A stretch of 64,000 bases of DNA from Varroa destructor (GCF_002443255.2 NW_019211455.1:54388338-54452337), one strand, 5' to 3'; shown: positions 14,513-29,258, counted from the first letter of the stretch. Numbers and translations: made by a program. The notes: generated from the letters alone by a model not told the origin.

Positions 14513-14896
14513 TTAGTGATCAGCACAGGTAACTTCTACTTTTTTTTTTTTTTCGCTAGACCGTCGGACACGTTCATTCTTCTGTGTATGTGGCAGTCCT
14601 ATGGGCCGATATATAGGCCTTATAATATTATATAAGACAGATGTATGGTTCGCAATGGAGTTGCCGTATGCCTGCCTTGGAGCGAACTTTACCAGACTAC
14701 TCTTGGCTCTCTGATAGCATCGTGCTGAGAAAGGAGCCTTTTGTTTGTAACAGCGTCGTCGTGCTAAAGAAACCCCAAAGCGCTCGTGCGTAGAATAGAC
14801 GCGTATATAGATGCCATCGTTCTGCAATGACGTCGTGCAGCAGAAAAATACGGTCCACACGAGAAGTGCAATAGCGAACAGTTTTGCAACGATCAC
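14513..14896 (-). CDS. Unassigned antisense open frame with signal-peptide-like start, 127 codons
   Basis: The minus-strand frame starts MIVAKLFAIALLVWTVFFCC, a short positively charged start followed by a hydrophobic core, then a plausible cleavage after TTS. The next part has a tribasic RRR followed by two cysteines ten residues apart, which resembles a secreted peptide precursor. The end of the frame runs through a low-complexity Lys tract (a T run on the + strand) and is not protein-like, so the real product, if any, would end or splice earlier. No family was recognised. A chance hydrophobic frame is the main alternative. Confidence 0.15.
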   Translation of the reverse strand: MIVAKLFAIALLVWTVFFCCTTSLQNDGIYIRVYSTHERFGVSLARRRCYKQKAPFSARCYQRAKSSLVKFAPRQAYGNSIANHTSVLYNIIRPIYRPIGLPHTQKNERVRRSSEKKKKVEVTCADH

Positions 14897-17800
14897 CTGG
14901 CCAAGCTAGTCGCTATGGGTGTGATTTATGCGAACTCTGCCAACGAAGCTGTAAAAGTAGGTCTGAAACAACGAGGCAGTGTCACTTCGATCAGGAAACG
15001 AATTGTCAGCAGCTGAGAAATGAGCAACGGGATCCGGAACGAATATCTGAGTTAAAGGATTTTCTAGGAAAGGATCAATTCACTCTGCCAAAAATCGAAG
15101 TACACGCCAGTTGACTCGTTTGTTTGTGGACTTAAATTTCGTGTTAACGATTCAGAACTCATTACTTGGGTGGGGGGTGATAATGTTGTAGATAGGGGAA
15201 AAATATGTCTACCCGTTAGTACCTATAATTGGTCTATTAGATGCTTAGTTAGTGTTTCATAATACTTTGCAGCTGGGATCAACATGATTAGTCCATGGCT
15301 TTTGATCAAGTTAGACGGTTCTGTCTGTAGGGTTCAATGACATAACGAGACACGTAAATCGCCCAAGTGTACCATATTTGAAAAGTCGATCTAGGAAAAA
15401 AGCGATGAACCCAAATTAGCCCTAATTTTTTTTTGAAAATAGCATCAGCCAACCCATTATATGACCGCCGACTGATTTGACTAACTTGTTACGTAACATG
15501 TGTGTTGTGCTGCGCATTCGGTCGACGTTGGATAACTTGAATCTAGCTCGCAGTCAGGCGAATAAAGTTGTATGGAAGAAGCTTTGTTGAAGATATGAGG
15601 CGCTGTACTTACGTCAGAACTTATCAACGACCGTGATTTTACACCCCGTTAGGTGAACATGGCTGATGTATGTGACATGTATTCGGTTGAAGTAACTGAC
15701 GAGTTATTGCGATTTCTTCAAGTTCTGATCTGAGCTGATGTAATCAAGGAGACCCCTCACCTGTACAGTGGCCATTACTAATTTCGATTTCCTCGATTCA
15801 TATTTTTCAAAACGGTTATTTGTACCCCCAATGTGGAATGCAAATCTGAGGTACGATTGTGAAGACATAGTTAGAGGGGAATAGCAAACCTAGCTTTGTA
15901 TGCGTTCAACGTAAATTGTACGCTGATGATCGCCAGATTCGACCTTGATTTTGAGTTAATTTGTTCTAATTAATACTATGTGACCTTAATTTGGGATAGT
16001 GATGAAACTGCAAATAATCGGCATCTGCGTTAGTACCTCTATTTTTATAGGTATTTTCTTCTGTTAGTTTTCGACAATACTTATGGGGCATCTGTAACGT
16101 TCACAAACGACAAAACAGATACTTCTGATTTCATTATTGCCACTTTCCAGTAATCATAAGCGAACCATATCGCTGTCGTAAGTCTCTTATTTCGATCTAT
16201 TGAAAACTGCGTCTAGCTAAAAGTACGAAAGGATTTCAAAGATGTAAAATCGCATATTTGTTACCAGGCACACGTACGTTTGCCTAATTAGCAGTCAGCC
16301 AGTGCGACCGTAAGCAACTAGTGAAACGTCTCGTTATAATAGCTAGCGAGTAAATAGTTTGTCCATAACGGAGCGGTTATCTGTCCTAAGATCGATCAAT
16401 TTGAGCCCACTGCCTTTACCTACTTGAGCTTTGCCAACCTCCAACATTACGCTGGGGATTGGGGGTGACATGGCCGGTTGCCGACTACATTGACAACGTA
16501 GTTGTTGTCCTTTGATGTGTTTGGCGAGGTCCGAGATTTTGGCTCCGCTCCAAAGCCAGCAGGACCTTACTTGAGACTAACTTCTAACAGCGGCACATAT
16601 ACTTTGACTGGAGAAGAGTTGCACCGTCTCAAGGCCGTAGAGTACGAGTACAATCATTGGTCGGCCTTTTCCGGCCGTATTCGCATGACCGGACGCCACA
16701 GTTAGACTGGTTGTATTTGCATATTCCGTGTTAGCAACAGAGCACTCGATCAATAATAATCATAGTGGTTACTATTATAACAAGGAAATCTAAAAAAAAA
16801 AATAGATGTTTACAGTAGCCGCGTGCAATATTCTCCATGTTAAAATGTCCTTGATTGTCACTTTTCCAACCACAAGCACCTGCCCATATCTGGCTCCGAC
16901 AGTGGCAAGCAGGAAGCAGACTAGGCCTACCAGGTCCCTTCAGGCTTGCACAAACACGGCATTCCCACTGTCGACAGTCCCATATGAATTTTTCTTTTGA
17001 AATGCAATATGACTGTGGAAAAAAACTATCGAATCGATCAGAATATAACATAATGGAATATAATATATTTAAGCGCCCGTAACCCAGTTAGGTTAGGCAG
17101 GAATTTCGAACAAAACCTTATATTAGTTGAACTTAAGGGAAAACCTAGTAAATCTAAATTACTATTGTTGTTACCTAGAAATTGCTCATGCATTAACTTG
17201 ATACGAATTGGTCAGAACCATTGGGGTCAGTCGGCAGCAACTAAATGATTGAAATTGACTAGTAAACAACATATATATAATCAAACTAGAAGAAAAAAAG
17301 AACCAACGATTTACTGATGCCACGTGATATAGATCTGAGTACATTTAGATAAACTAGCGCATGAAATAGATAAAAGGTATCCCTTAGGGGCTAATGCTCG
17401 GCAACTAGCTGTTTGCAAGCGATCCATATCAATCATCGATCCATCGAGTTGAAGTCGAATTTTATCGTGCTGAAGTTAATACTGAGGTAAAACAAAAAAC
17501 TAATGTTTAAGATCTAGCTGGACACAGGCTTTACACGTCCGTGTGCAACTGATCAAATGCCCTTAATAACACCTAAAAGTTGTTCCTTACGTAATCCGCC
17601 TTATGGTTCTTTCGTACGTATTTGACGGCTAATTGTTAATTTTGATTTGAGCAAGCCTGCCAGCCGAGCGTAGCATTTGGTATTGCGACCGACCTTTAGG
17701 ACTACAATGAGAAGCTTGGCCTCAAAGGGCAAAAAGCCTCGTAAGAGATACACGAAGCTTCAACCGCAATATTATCATGTGTCAGTTTCAAATGTACTGC

Positions 17801-20554
17801 TGTAATGCTATACATGCAGATACGGTCGGAGCAACAAGTAAATTTCTTTCAGACTCGGAGCTCTAACTAGTTGCTATTTCAGATGCAGCTGGACTTTTCG
17901 TTTTTTTTTCTTCTCTTAAATGTTTCGTATTTTCACCGACAAGCTTCTCCTCATACATCAGATCTCAATTGACGCCATGCTGAGCCACGTTCGCAAAAGC
18001 CCATTTCGATCTGCCGCAGTGTGACGTTCCCCTTCTTGCGACCGCCACTATTTATCTTCTATAATCGAGCGCCACGTAACGCCAACCGTATTAAACCATA
18101 GACGCGGAGCCACATTAAGGCCGGAATTGTCTCGAGGCGATACACCTTACGACCGTTGATTTTACACGAACGGGCGCCCCAGCTATTTCGCCCTATGATA
18201 TGAATAGCCGAACCGTATAGAGAAACATAGTAAGTGGCTAGCCGGCTTAGACAGTTATACAATTGTTTCGTCGGTAGCCCGCTGTGTGTACTTCGCAGCT
18301 ACCGAGTACGTTCCAGTTTTGTAGGGTACTATGGAACTGGCCTGACCGTCTCCTACTCTGGACTAAGAATGAGTGGTGGTAGGCGGCGAAAAAAAAAAAC
18401 TGTATCTTACGCTAAATAATTAACTAAGTTCATTAATTAGAGTCATATGTCTGTTAGTCGGTACTGGTTTTGTTGTCAAATTTGTAGCTATTGATTTTCT
18501 GTTGATTAGAAAATACTACAGATATTATCGAGCAGCTATGAAAGGACTGCGCATATGAACACAAGTCTAGATAAAAAGCGACATAAGACTCTTGTGGTGG
18601 GATTTTTGCAAAGTGAAGAAGACCTCGTTGCATCTTTTTACGTTATAAGCAATTAAAATGAGATAATCTTCGTTACTACGTGAGGAACAGGAGAAAGACG
18701 AAAGACAAACTATAATATAAGGCATTGTAGTTAGTCGTAGGTCCACGTGGTGGTGATTTAGACCAAGATGCGGCCCAAGCTATTTACGGCTGTTGGGCTT
18801 CAAATTTTACTACATTTTAAAACGTCGTTGGCATCCTTGACTGACTTTTGGTCAGCGATTATGTGCCACATAAATACAGTTAGTGCCGGCGCCTAATAGT
18901 GCAGCATAGGAGCTGATTAATTAGCGTTAGATACTAAGGGAACTGCAGGTGGGCTAGCCACAGCTGGGGCATTTGCACATCGACTCCGTCATTGGGTTGC
19001 TATTCAGCGCGGACAAAGACGGAACATTCACCAGATGTTCAAGGGACCCACAAAGGAGAATTCTACTCTCCGGTGTCTTTACTGATACGGATCCGTATGC
19101 ATCCAGCACAATATTTTTTTTTTGCAGCATTTGCTATTCAGTCTATAATTTCGCATTGCATTAGTGATTGGCTTATCCGATATTTTGGCGTCGGTCGACG
19201 ATTGTTTATCCTGTCGACCTGAACTAACAAATGATGGACCCTAAAGGGAAGTTTGTTGATCTATAAATAAACGTACACGGTAAATGGAGATGGACGCCAT
19301 CGGCTGACCAAACGACAGTGAAGCCAGAAACCAGTTCATTTTTTCACGTTGATCTCAGGGTTGGTTGCCGTGAGGTGTGTTTTCTAGGCGTAGTAAAGTC
19401 AGTCGGCGAATTCGGTGGGAAATAAGCGACCTGATGACGCACTGGCGTTCTTCCACGCTAGTATGAATAAAGACGCAGCGCGTGGCGCAAGCGATCCAGA
19501 TACGGAACTCGCATACAGACTGATACATAAAGGTCATTTAACATTGTACGTGGCTACGCTGTAGGGTTTCAGAGGAGGGCAAAAGCTAAAAAAATAAGCT
19601 GTTTTATAAGACGTATACATGTGTACTCTAACAACATTAATATATAGTCCAAGCCTTCATCGTTACCTAGGGTTCAGGTCGTTCTGCTAATGGAAATTAG
19701 AGCGTATGTAATCAAAGCAAGCAACACGCTCTGCTTACGCACACGGTCTCATTTTTTTATTCGTGTTTAATATTCCATACGAGTCCCTCGTAAGAGTTGT
19801 CCTCTTCAATCGTGTCATCTTTGTCTTCACGGTACTAACGATAAATCGTGTCGTGTGTAACACATAATGAATTAAATGTATTGACTTAGATCTGTCTGGA
19901 GTTAGAATCTTTCGACGACATTCAAGGGAAATTTGTCGCATAGAATGGCCATTAGTGCCGCTATTGCGTCAACCTATTTTCATTTTTCCCTTGATCCTGT
20001 CTTACGCGATTAAGAAAGGGAAGCTTACCAAGGGAGGGAAAGCAGCGAACCGCCGATGTGCGCCGAGCGAAACTCTACGAATCTCACGGTCGGACGTTAA
20101 CTACATAGCTCAATCTGATAAACGACAAAGATGGGCCCATATCGAACATGCATGTTGTTGTTATCCGCACATGTAGTTTGTTGATAACGTTCCCTCTGTA
20201 CTACTGTAGCTGAGATACCTATGTAGACCCTATCTGCTCCATTATTAGCTCGTTGACAATCGCAGACTTCATCGTCGACTACGAAGTGCACACCGGCATA
20301 GAGGTCGTCACGGGAGAGAAAGAGATGTGAAATCAAAAGATCTGAATCTGGTTTGGTCGCTAGGGCTCTCCGATCCGTCAGCAAGAAACGTAGAAGCATG
20401 AAATGAGCAGAAATAATCATTCGACTTCTTTCGCCAGCCGCGTTCGTCCGCTGCCTCTCCCTCTACCTCTCGTTGTTTAGATCGCAAAATAAAGAACTAA
20501 CTGAGCAAGCTTTATGACGCTAATGTGGATGATGAGCGAATTTATTATTTCGGC

Positions 20555-20560
<6 letters not shown>

Positions 20561-20605
<45 letters not shown>
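20561..20605. repeat. (TA)n microsatellite, 45 nt
   Basis: The longest dinucleotide repeat in the window, an uninterrupted TA alternation in non-coding sequence. It is likely polymorphic. Confidence 0.95.
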
Positions 20606-20608
<3 letters not shown>

Positions 20609-23600
20609 TGTGGATGATTACGTATGTTTAAAAACTGCTGCAATCACGCGGATCGACGACTCTTCATCGAGACACTCGGTCAAAGCTTATTACTGTGTAT
20701 TAAATAGAGTTGCGGTAGAACAAACGGAAGTTCTACACTGAGGGGAAGACACAGAGTACAAGGCTTTATATATTCGACTTCAAATGAGAAAAACCCAACG
20801 GTAATAATAGTCGTCAAATACGATTGTGGCTGGGGAAACACCGACATGATGTTGTTGGCCTTGTTTGATCTTTGAAAAAGAATCCTTCTGACATCGCCTT
20901 CTGCTGTGTCCTAAGTTACCTCTTAAAATAAATATTATCAACACTGATTACTGTTCCGGATTATGATGATTATTGCTACAATACTATAATAGGGAGTTAA
21001 ATTTTTTCATTTATGACTAGTAACATGGCAGGTTTAGTTCAAAATCAAAAATCGACATCAGCAGTCTATGATGAATTAAAAACAAAACGTAATGCTATTA
21101 TATTATTGCCGTCCTCTCCTCATAGCTCCCAGTCGTTATGTCTGTAGTCATTTCTATGCGGTTCTGCCAGTTTCTCCTTCATTATCCCTGCATCCACCGT
21201 TACTCAGTGTGAAACTTTGTTGCTATTATTGCTTTGTTTGCTTACGTTGTTTATGATCCTAGCATGTACAATATATGCACATTTAGATTGTCAGACCTGT
21301 ACATGTGTTGTACGAGGGAAACTCCAGTAACCAACTTGCAGCGACCAATGTAAAAGGCAGTAGCCGTCGCAATAAGCAGACGAACGACTCCTCGACGGAA
21401 CCTTCGACCAGCCAAATGCACCTTCTGTAACAAATCGGCCGCTAACATTGCGCTAAAATCTTACACCAGGGATGCCGTTAAGGTTACTGTTGGTGTCGTC
21501 AGTGCAGTGACCATGGGTTTCGCTGTACTATCTAGCTAGAGCGTTGCCTTTAGCTAGAGAAGTTACCTAATGTCACTTCGAGAGAGGAAAGCTCTAGACG
21601 ACCGCTAGCATATCGGTGTACGCTCCTGCAGGTTATCGTGGTAGGTACTGCATGCTCACTCGTCCGACAGAGCGTAAGCGATAGCGCTTGTTACTTGTAC
21701 ACGTTATTCTGCGCCTGAAGCTAAAGCCCGGTCCCAACCGCTTGTCTGTCGACCATTGTCAAAACAACGAAACTCCATAAAAAAGCACTGGCCGTAGTTA
21801 GTCGGCCTGAGCTGAACTGGTATCCACAGCGTTTTTTTGACAGTCGTCGAGCGCTGACGTCCACTATTGGTAACAATCTATTACTTACGCTGCTGTTGTC
21901 GTTATGACCGCTACCCTTCCCCCCGGATATGTCTCAACGGGAATAATGGCTGTTTAGCGGTGGATCACTGGTCGAATGGCTACATGGGCGGCTCATTTGG
22001 ACTACACGACAAACAGAAAAAGAGAAAGATAAAATGATAGTATTTTTGTTATTGTTTTATATTTTGGTTCACCTGTCGATGGAGCGGAGAAATGCGAGAC
22101 GTTTGAAAGCATTTCTATCGTTACCACTTTACCCAAGCAGCAGTTACAGCGGTTGCAGTAAAAATGAGCTATAATCTATTTATTTTTGTCAAGCGACTTT
22201 TTTCTGTTCAATGGGTCTGCATTGCTTTTTGTGAAATATTTAGCTTTTTGCTGTTGGTGCCCCGCTGAACGGGCACGACGGTTCTAAACAAATAGGTTTT
22301 ACAAACGTTGTGTATTGAATATTATAAGAAATGAACGACGGTGTGATAGGTCAATCACAACCAGGTGGGAACGCATCTATAGTACACGTGTTGATATGGT
22401 TTATTAAAGCTATAGATAGATTACATATGTTTTACCTACATGCGTGGAAAACGTCGACCCCCATAATGAAACGGTCCGCTCAATTCTACACGCTACGGAC
22501 GTATCGAAATGCCATCGTACTAAAGCTAAAACGCTTTTCAGTACGTGATGAATTGAAATCTTTCTCGATGGCAGCGAACCAAATCGATGCTTTGAGGAAA
22601 GCTTCTTTAGTACGGATCCACTCGTACGAGTTTCAATTCAAGTTTAAGGTCAATGATAATGCCTCTGCCAATAATACCGAACACCGTATCGCTATTTGGA
22701 CCATGTTCAGTGTTATTGGTTGTCGCTGAATTTCCTTTGGAAGTGGGAATGTGGCATCATTATAGACACTGATGATAAAGCGTCTAAGCGCTCCATGGTC
22801 CGGATAGAGACTTTGAGCGGTCCTCTTTGCAGGACGTTGATTCGTTCCTGTAGATGACTATTCGAGAGGAACGGGCTATTAGAAAAACCCTCGAACAGAA
22901 GTGATTTTAGCGTTCTTCAAAAATTTACTTCAAGATTGTGGCTGATCTCGACTGAGCCTGGAACCAGGCGTTTATAAAAGGCATAGGATTGTACCTAAAT
23001 TGCGAGTATGTCGATGGCGACGGTCCGACGCAACGATATTGAAATCCAGTAAAATGTGATTGGTTAGGATTGTAAACAAGAGCCGCAAACCGGTAGGGAT
23101 TAGTCGTTTTACCAATGAAAAACTAACGTGTAACAAGAATGAATCATCGTCGATGAAAGCAGGCGGGTGAAGTGCAAAGCTTACAATATAAACGGGCTAG
23201 TCAATATATGTATTTTCTGGTAATCAAGCCTTCTGAATCAGACCCGTTGTCGTAGTATTAACTAGAAAATTAGCTTAGTTCGGCGGCATACAATCGACAG
23301 GAGCGTCTGCCCCGATTGCTGCAGAAGCTGACTTTTTGGAAAACGATCACATAAATTGGATGCTTAATTTATACGAGTCGTTCCCTATTTTTCAACTCTG
23401 AACAAACCCTGTCTCAAAGAACCCGAACTAGCAACTTCCTGCTTGCATATACATAAACAAATGAACAACAATACCTATCACAATGCTAAAAAGCCGGTGT
23501 AATGTAAAACAACCATTTTACAGGACTATTCAGTGCTGGTGGCAAGTCTGTTGTTGATTTTGTTGTGTTAAATGTTCCTATTGTATACGAATCGTACGAG

Positions 23601-26600
23601 AGCTACTGCTTTGCGTATTTTCTACCCTTGCCAGCTGGCTGGGCGACAGTTAGCAGTCCCCCATCCACTCGAGAGCTGTGTGATACCCCATGTTATTCGG
23701 CATATAGTGTCAAGGTGCGTACAAGCGACTAACACAGGGAGCCATTACCGGCGGTTACTCCCTTGCATATGTATAATAGAAAAAAAATAAACTTCCGCAC
23801 CACTAGCAATGTAAGATATTAATGTCAATACGCCATCGTCAATTAGCACGACATAGACGACAGGCTTTGCGTTACTGTTCGCTCATTGTAGCTTACGTCT
23901 TTAGTTTCTGCTGCTTCGGCTGTTGGTACTGGCAATATTGATACTGCTGTTACGCGCAAAACAAACAGATCGTGCATTTGTCATGATCGCAGAGCCGAAG
24001 TTCCTGCGTCCGTCTTTGTGGTAAATTCACCGACAACCTCATCGGTCTACAGCTGACATGTTCACTCTCATTCGGACACCGCGCAACTTCACTGACCACT
24101 GGATCACCATGATTCACGGACTGCCAGTCTTTGCGGGACCAGTGAAAACGGACGGCCAGCAAGAAAACCCAGTTGCCGTCGGCCCAAGCGTAGACAAAGG
24201 CTTCATTGCTCGGCCTAGTTATACTAGGGACTGTCCAGCATCAGTTAATCTGGCCAGTTGATCAACATTGGCAGTATCGCTATGCCGGATAGGATCCCAG
24301 GCAGTAGGATGTCGCGCAATTCGCGCCACCTTCGATAGCAGCTGCCAGACAAGTTGAATCTAGTTGTTATAACACAACAAACGATCCTGGCCTTTCCATC
24401 GTCAGCGCTAGAGGCTGCTGCTGGACACAATGAGAGCGCGTCGGAGACTAGGCGGGATTTTATTCTGCTTTTATTGCTTCAGTGTTGAATACATTCGTAC
24501 CGAAGTAGCCATAGGCTAAACAAACGGCCATATTGATATGATCATATTTGACCATCGACGCCCTGTTAGGGAACAAGGGGTGTGTGTGTGTGAGAGTCAG
24601 CGGTGATAGTTACGCGTCGTCGCATGGCAGAGGCTTTGAGACGAGAATCAACTGTAGCTGTAGGGTGCGACGTGTGGCGCAAAATACAGATATTTGAAAC
24701 ATAGACCCTGGCTGACTGCAGGTCTTCTTCGCAACCTTCATAGAAAGCACCAATCATGGTAGTGAACTCGACTTCAGAATGCAGTATACTGGGATGGATC
24801 AGGTTATTTTCTACCGAGTTTGAAAAAAAATTATCTTTATGCTGTCGCTGTGGGAGCATTTTGTGACGGGACGGTAGAAAAGAAAAATATTAATTTAGCA
24901 CTCGTATTGAAAACGAAGCAAAACATTTGTGGACAAAAAAAAATAGAGGAAAATTAACGTTTATGCGCATACTTGACACGCCCTGCCCCCTTCTCCCTTC
25001 TCGTTTCATTAGTTATTTCAATACTCGCTCGTCCGCGTGTCCAATTGACAGAAAGGAAGAAATATTTTTCTATATATTATATTTTACTCGTCCTTTTTCT
25101 TGGTTCGCATTTGTACACGGATTCGTTCACGGTTACGGCTAACCCGTTAGTGTGTGTCGTACTCCTCTCGTAATCGAAGTAGATTCATGGATAACTTAGC
25201 TGATAACTGGTAATAAAGCGTGTCACGTTTAAACGAGCCTAAAAACTAATTTTTCAAAAGATCAAAACGTACTGCTTGGACGTGGATTATGTCATGCTAT
25301 CACATATTTTTTTGTACGTGTGACTACCATTTCACTGGACAAAGACGTCAACGTCGAAACGCAACGAAAACGACTTTATATTATGATTCACCTCAGCGTC
25401 AAACAGTTCTTGTCAAATAAACCTCTCAAAGGGAAAAAAAATAGCTATTTAATGTCAATCTTTTAGACGCTAGCTTAACTTTGGCGATAACGAGATTATC
25501 TATACTATACTGTGTGTATCTATGCGGAGACAACGAATCATCGGTAATGTGCATTTAGCGCACACACAAGGGAATTCTGTGCATGATGAAGGCGTCATGT
25601 ACAGCACATGAGACAATAGCCATGTTAGCGGCTAAATGGTAGACAGAGATGTTATTAAATTGAGCAGAAAAACGTCCACGATTTACAAACGGTATTAAGA
25701 CATCACCGTTGACTATAGTGTTAGCTTGAATTGACAGCGACGTAATTGTCCGCTTGAATAATAGCGGTAAATGCAGCTCCCGGCCATTCGGTTCAGTTAC
25801 GAGAAACGAAATGAAGCTCGTATTGGGAGCGCGATCGAGAAGACAGCTACCATGATAACTAGAGTAATTTATTATAGCTAGCATATTTAATTTGGATACC
25901 GAATAGATCTGCGTGTGTGCCCCCATTTCATGCGTTTTTGCCAGACTGGTACACATATGCTGACTCACACCGGTGAAGCTCCCTGTGAGTTCGTCTTGCC
26001 GACCAGAAGATCCGCCTTTTTTTTTGCCTGTTTGCAGACGCCACGAATTTAATATGAATTGGAAATGCGCAGACTTTTTACACCTTGTCATACGTTTGTA
26101 AATATGGCAAGGTATAAAACGTTCTATGTATAATAGAGTATCCAGTTGTATGGTTCTTGCGTCCTGGTTAGTAGAATATAACTAATATCAGTTACTGGTG
26201 GTTGAAAAATATGAGTCACTATCGTCGTAATGAATTAGTCGGCAAATTTCCGCCGATCAGAAATCGACACTATTTTTAAATGTTCAAAACGTTTCAAGGA
26301 ACACCAGAGTTGGTATTGTAGGCTAGAGCTACTTTTGTGAGGAAAAAATAAACAGACCAACTTAAAAAAGGGCTTCGTCAGGGTGAAAGGCCGACGTCCA
26401 GTTTACTCACCCACCCTCAACGACGGTCGGCGTTAATTGTGTAATCACCTATACGTATGCATATTTGCACAATTGGCATATAAAGATAGCATTTTAGAAT
26501 GGCAACGGATAGCAGCCTGAAAGTTTTCATAACCGGAACGTAAAGAAGGGTGCTGGTCGCTAGGCGGGTAAATTTCTATTGAGGAGTTTCGTCGCCAGTG

Positions 26601-27628
26601 AAAAGTTTCCTAGCAGGAGGTTCAAGAAACAGACAAGGCGCGTCCCTGTGTCGGTAAATGTCGCACAACGAAGGTATACCAGCATGAACCTGCTTTCTGT
26701 AGCGATACGTAGTGGAATAGACCAATATGACCTAAATAAAGGTTCCATAAAAAGAAAACTTTTTGTCCTGAAGCACATTGCAAATGCAGTGAGTATAAAT
26801 CATATGTTATCTAGTGTTGTTCATATTGGAAGGGGGACTCCGTATTATCTCAATATGAACCTTGTACCTACTGTTACGGTAGTTTTTTGCATTGCAGTCC
26901 ACTGTACATGCACATATACGACAGTAAAGTGGAGCATTCCCTTTTATATTTTAAACAGAAAGGTCTGTTCCGGGGGCCTTTCTTTCGCGTACGTCTTTAC
27001 GAAAAGCTGCAGCCAGGGTTGCCGGTGCGACAGATTTTAGACCGCCGCCGAGAAACAAGTATACCGGGTCCTTTAGTTGTTATTACCTTCACTTGAATAT
27101 GAATGGTAGCACTATAAAGCAAGCGTAAAGCGAACGAAAAAATGAGGAGCTCACTACACGAGCAGGTGAAGACAGTCACCGCATATCGTCTGTTTCAGGT
27201 CGTTCGAAGCGAAACGCAATTGGCGAAAAGATATTCCTTTTTTCTTTATTCCGACCCGACATCTCGGGGTATTGTCCTACTCTAGGTCGCTCTCTAATAT
27301 CTGCTAGTAGAAGGCTGGCGTATTTTTGTGCGATCTGCACATTGATGATTTTGTAGACGTGCCGTACGCATCTGCAATGCGTTTAATTTCAATGACAAAA
27401 ATAGCTGTCCTTCATCGGAGACTTCTGTAGGAGACCTTCTCATGCCATATCGAGGCCACGCAGTTCCTTTCATGTGTGTTGTACTGATCCTCCATATTTG
27501 AAGATTCGTCCGCAAACTAACCCGTCTCTCTTACCACCTCGACCATACTATAATCGTACAAATATACAGGACGGTTAGACGGATATGGGGTGACAAAGTG
27601 ATTGCCTGATGTGTCTGCAGATTGCCCA

Positions 27629-27742
27629 ATGCCGTCGCAAAGTTGCCCCAACCGAAATGTTAACGCAGTGTTGTACGGAGGAGAAACGGCACCAGTCCAT
27701 CCAGCGGATGTGCCCGTAATAGACGTCCATCGGGGCGAGCCC
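27629..27742 (+). CDS. Possible alternative first coding exon of Dys (38 codons)
   Basis: An ATG opens a frame beginning MPSQSCPNRNVNAVLYGG and running 38 complete codons to a GTAAGA donor at 27743. The exon would end in phase 0, the phase required by the acceptor of the rod exon at 29818, about 2 kb downstream. The peptide is not a spectrin repeat and matches no family I know. Dystrophin genes of flies and vertebrates use internal promoters with short unique first exons, which makes the arrangement plausible. The phase match alone has a one-in-three chance of being accidental, and no promoter was identified. Confidence 0.22.
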
Positions 27743-29241
27743 GTAAGAGTATCCGACTATAAGAAAACCGTCGATCGCAGCAGGATCCTTCCGCTATGAT
27801 GGGCATCGAAAAGCATTGTGGTTGCGTAAACGTTAGCCGCTACGTGGTCTGGTAGGCCCTACCGTTGGGCAAACTGCCCTTTACTAGAAGCCCTCCTGAC
27901 TTTACCAGCCTTTCTACCTGTAATTTCTGGCTCACCTACCGACGTCAGCGCCCTCTTTCGAGTTAGTCGTTGTAGGATTGGTCGTAAAAATAACGGTAGC
28001 GATGGGTGCGATGGTGAAGGCATGGCAGCGCGGACCGCTTTATGGCAGAATTTGATTGGTTCTTCCTACCACCGAAGGTTGCGGAACGAATGCTGCTTCC
28101 GTTCGGCGCTCGTTGCAGTATCCACTTCAACTGCGTAAACGTTACCTGCCCCTAGCGGTAGCGCATTCGAACGAAAGAAAATAGCGCAGAACACACAGGT
28201 TTAAGGTAAACCGTGGACACCGTTGGCTTAGCTTTGGAGGAGGGAAGTGGTGGAAGGCTAGGCCCAGTCCGAACAAATTAGGCTCGCATAAGCGAGCGAA
28301 ATAGACCAGTATGTTGCGTAGGCCACAACGCAGCTCGTTACAGTGGCAAAAATCGCTTATAACTACGTGCACGCCCAACCATATGTCTATGGCCAAATGA
28401 ATACATGTATATAACGTAGCCTGAGGACGTAATTGCTCGAGAAAACGAGACTGCTCAATGAGCGACGACTTTTTGTCCATCTCCCTCGAGCGTTCGGTAC
28501 ACAATATAACTGAACCAATCGAATTCTGGATTCTGTCATCTATTATATAATCGTGGATATATATAATAATAAGTGGAACACAAGTTCTTTGTGCTATCGT
28601 CTATGGCTTTGTGGACAAACCATGAGCCCACGCTAACATCTACCCGCGTTGTTTACAACCACCTTCTAACGGGCAAACATTAGCTGCATATAGACAATCG
28701 ATGCATATTTTATGTGAGCCGAAAAAAGTTACTGAGTAAAGATAGTGTTATGCGCGTCAAAAGGTTTTGATTTGATAGGACCAAGTTCGCTTGTCTTTGT
28801 CATATTCTTGTTACTTTTTTTGTTCTCGATAATGGGTACGGGGGCCTTCTCAGGCCCTATTGTGAGAAAACATAAATCTTTCTCTGTGGTGGACATGCAC
28901 GGGACTCATTGATTTAGTATGGCGAAATAGAACGGACTAAAAAAAGACAATTTTATCGGGCCTTAAAATCAAATAAGGCTATTTTCAACCCATAACCGGC
29001 ACTCTCTAGTTTAATCGATTGCATGAGAGTTTGACTCTAATCAGCTGGCTGGTTCACCAATTATTGTCTCAAACTATTCAGAACATAGTAAAGTCAACAA
29101 TGCTATACTTTTCGTCGAATTAATAAATATTATCCTGAGTGCAAAATACTACGTCCAACTAGTACGACTTAAGGCTGTATCAGTTCAATTTAGGGGTCGT
29201 TATAGAGCCGAAACCATACATTGTCGGTCGTAGGCATTTAT

Positions 29242-29258
29242 TATATATATATATATAT
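29242..29258. repeat. (TA)n microsatellite
   Basis: A short TA alternation about 560 nt upstream of the first recognised dystrophin exon of the window. Confidence 0.8.

Noticed and set aside
25555..26091. 178-codon minus-strand frame
   Set aside because: Frames of this length are expected about once by chance in this much sequence on six frames. The product has no recognisable domain, signal or repeat.
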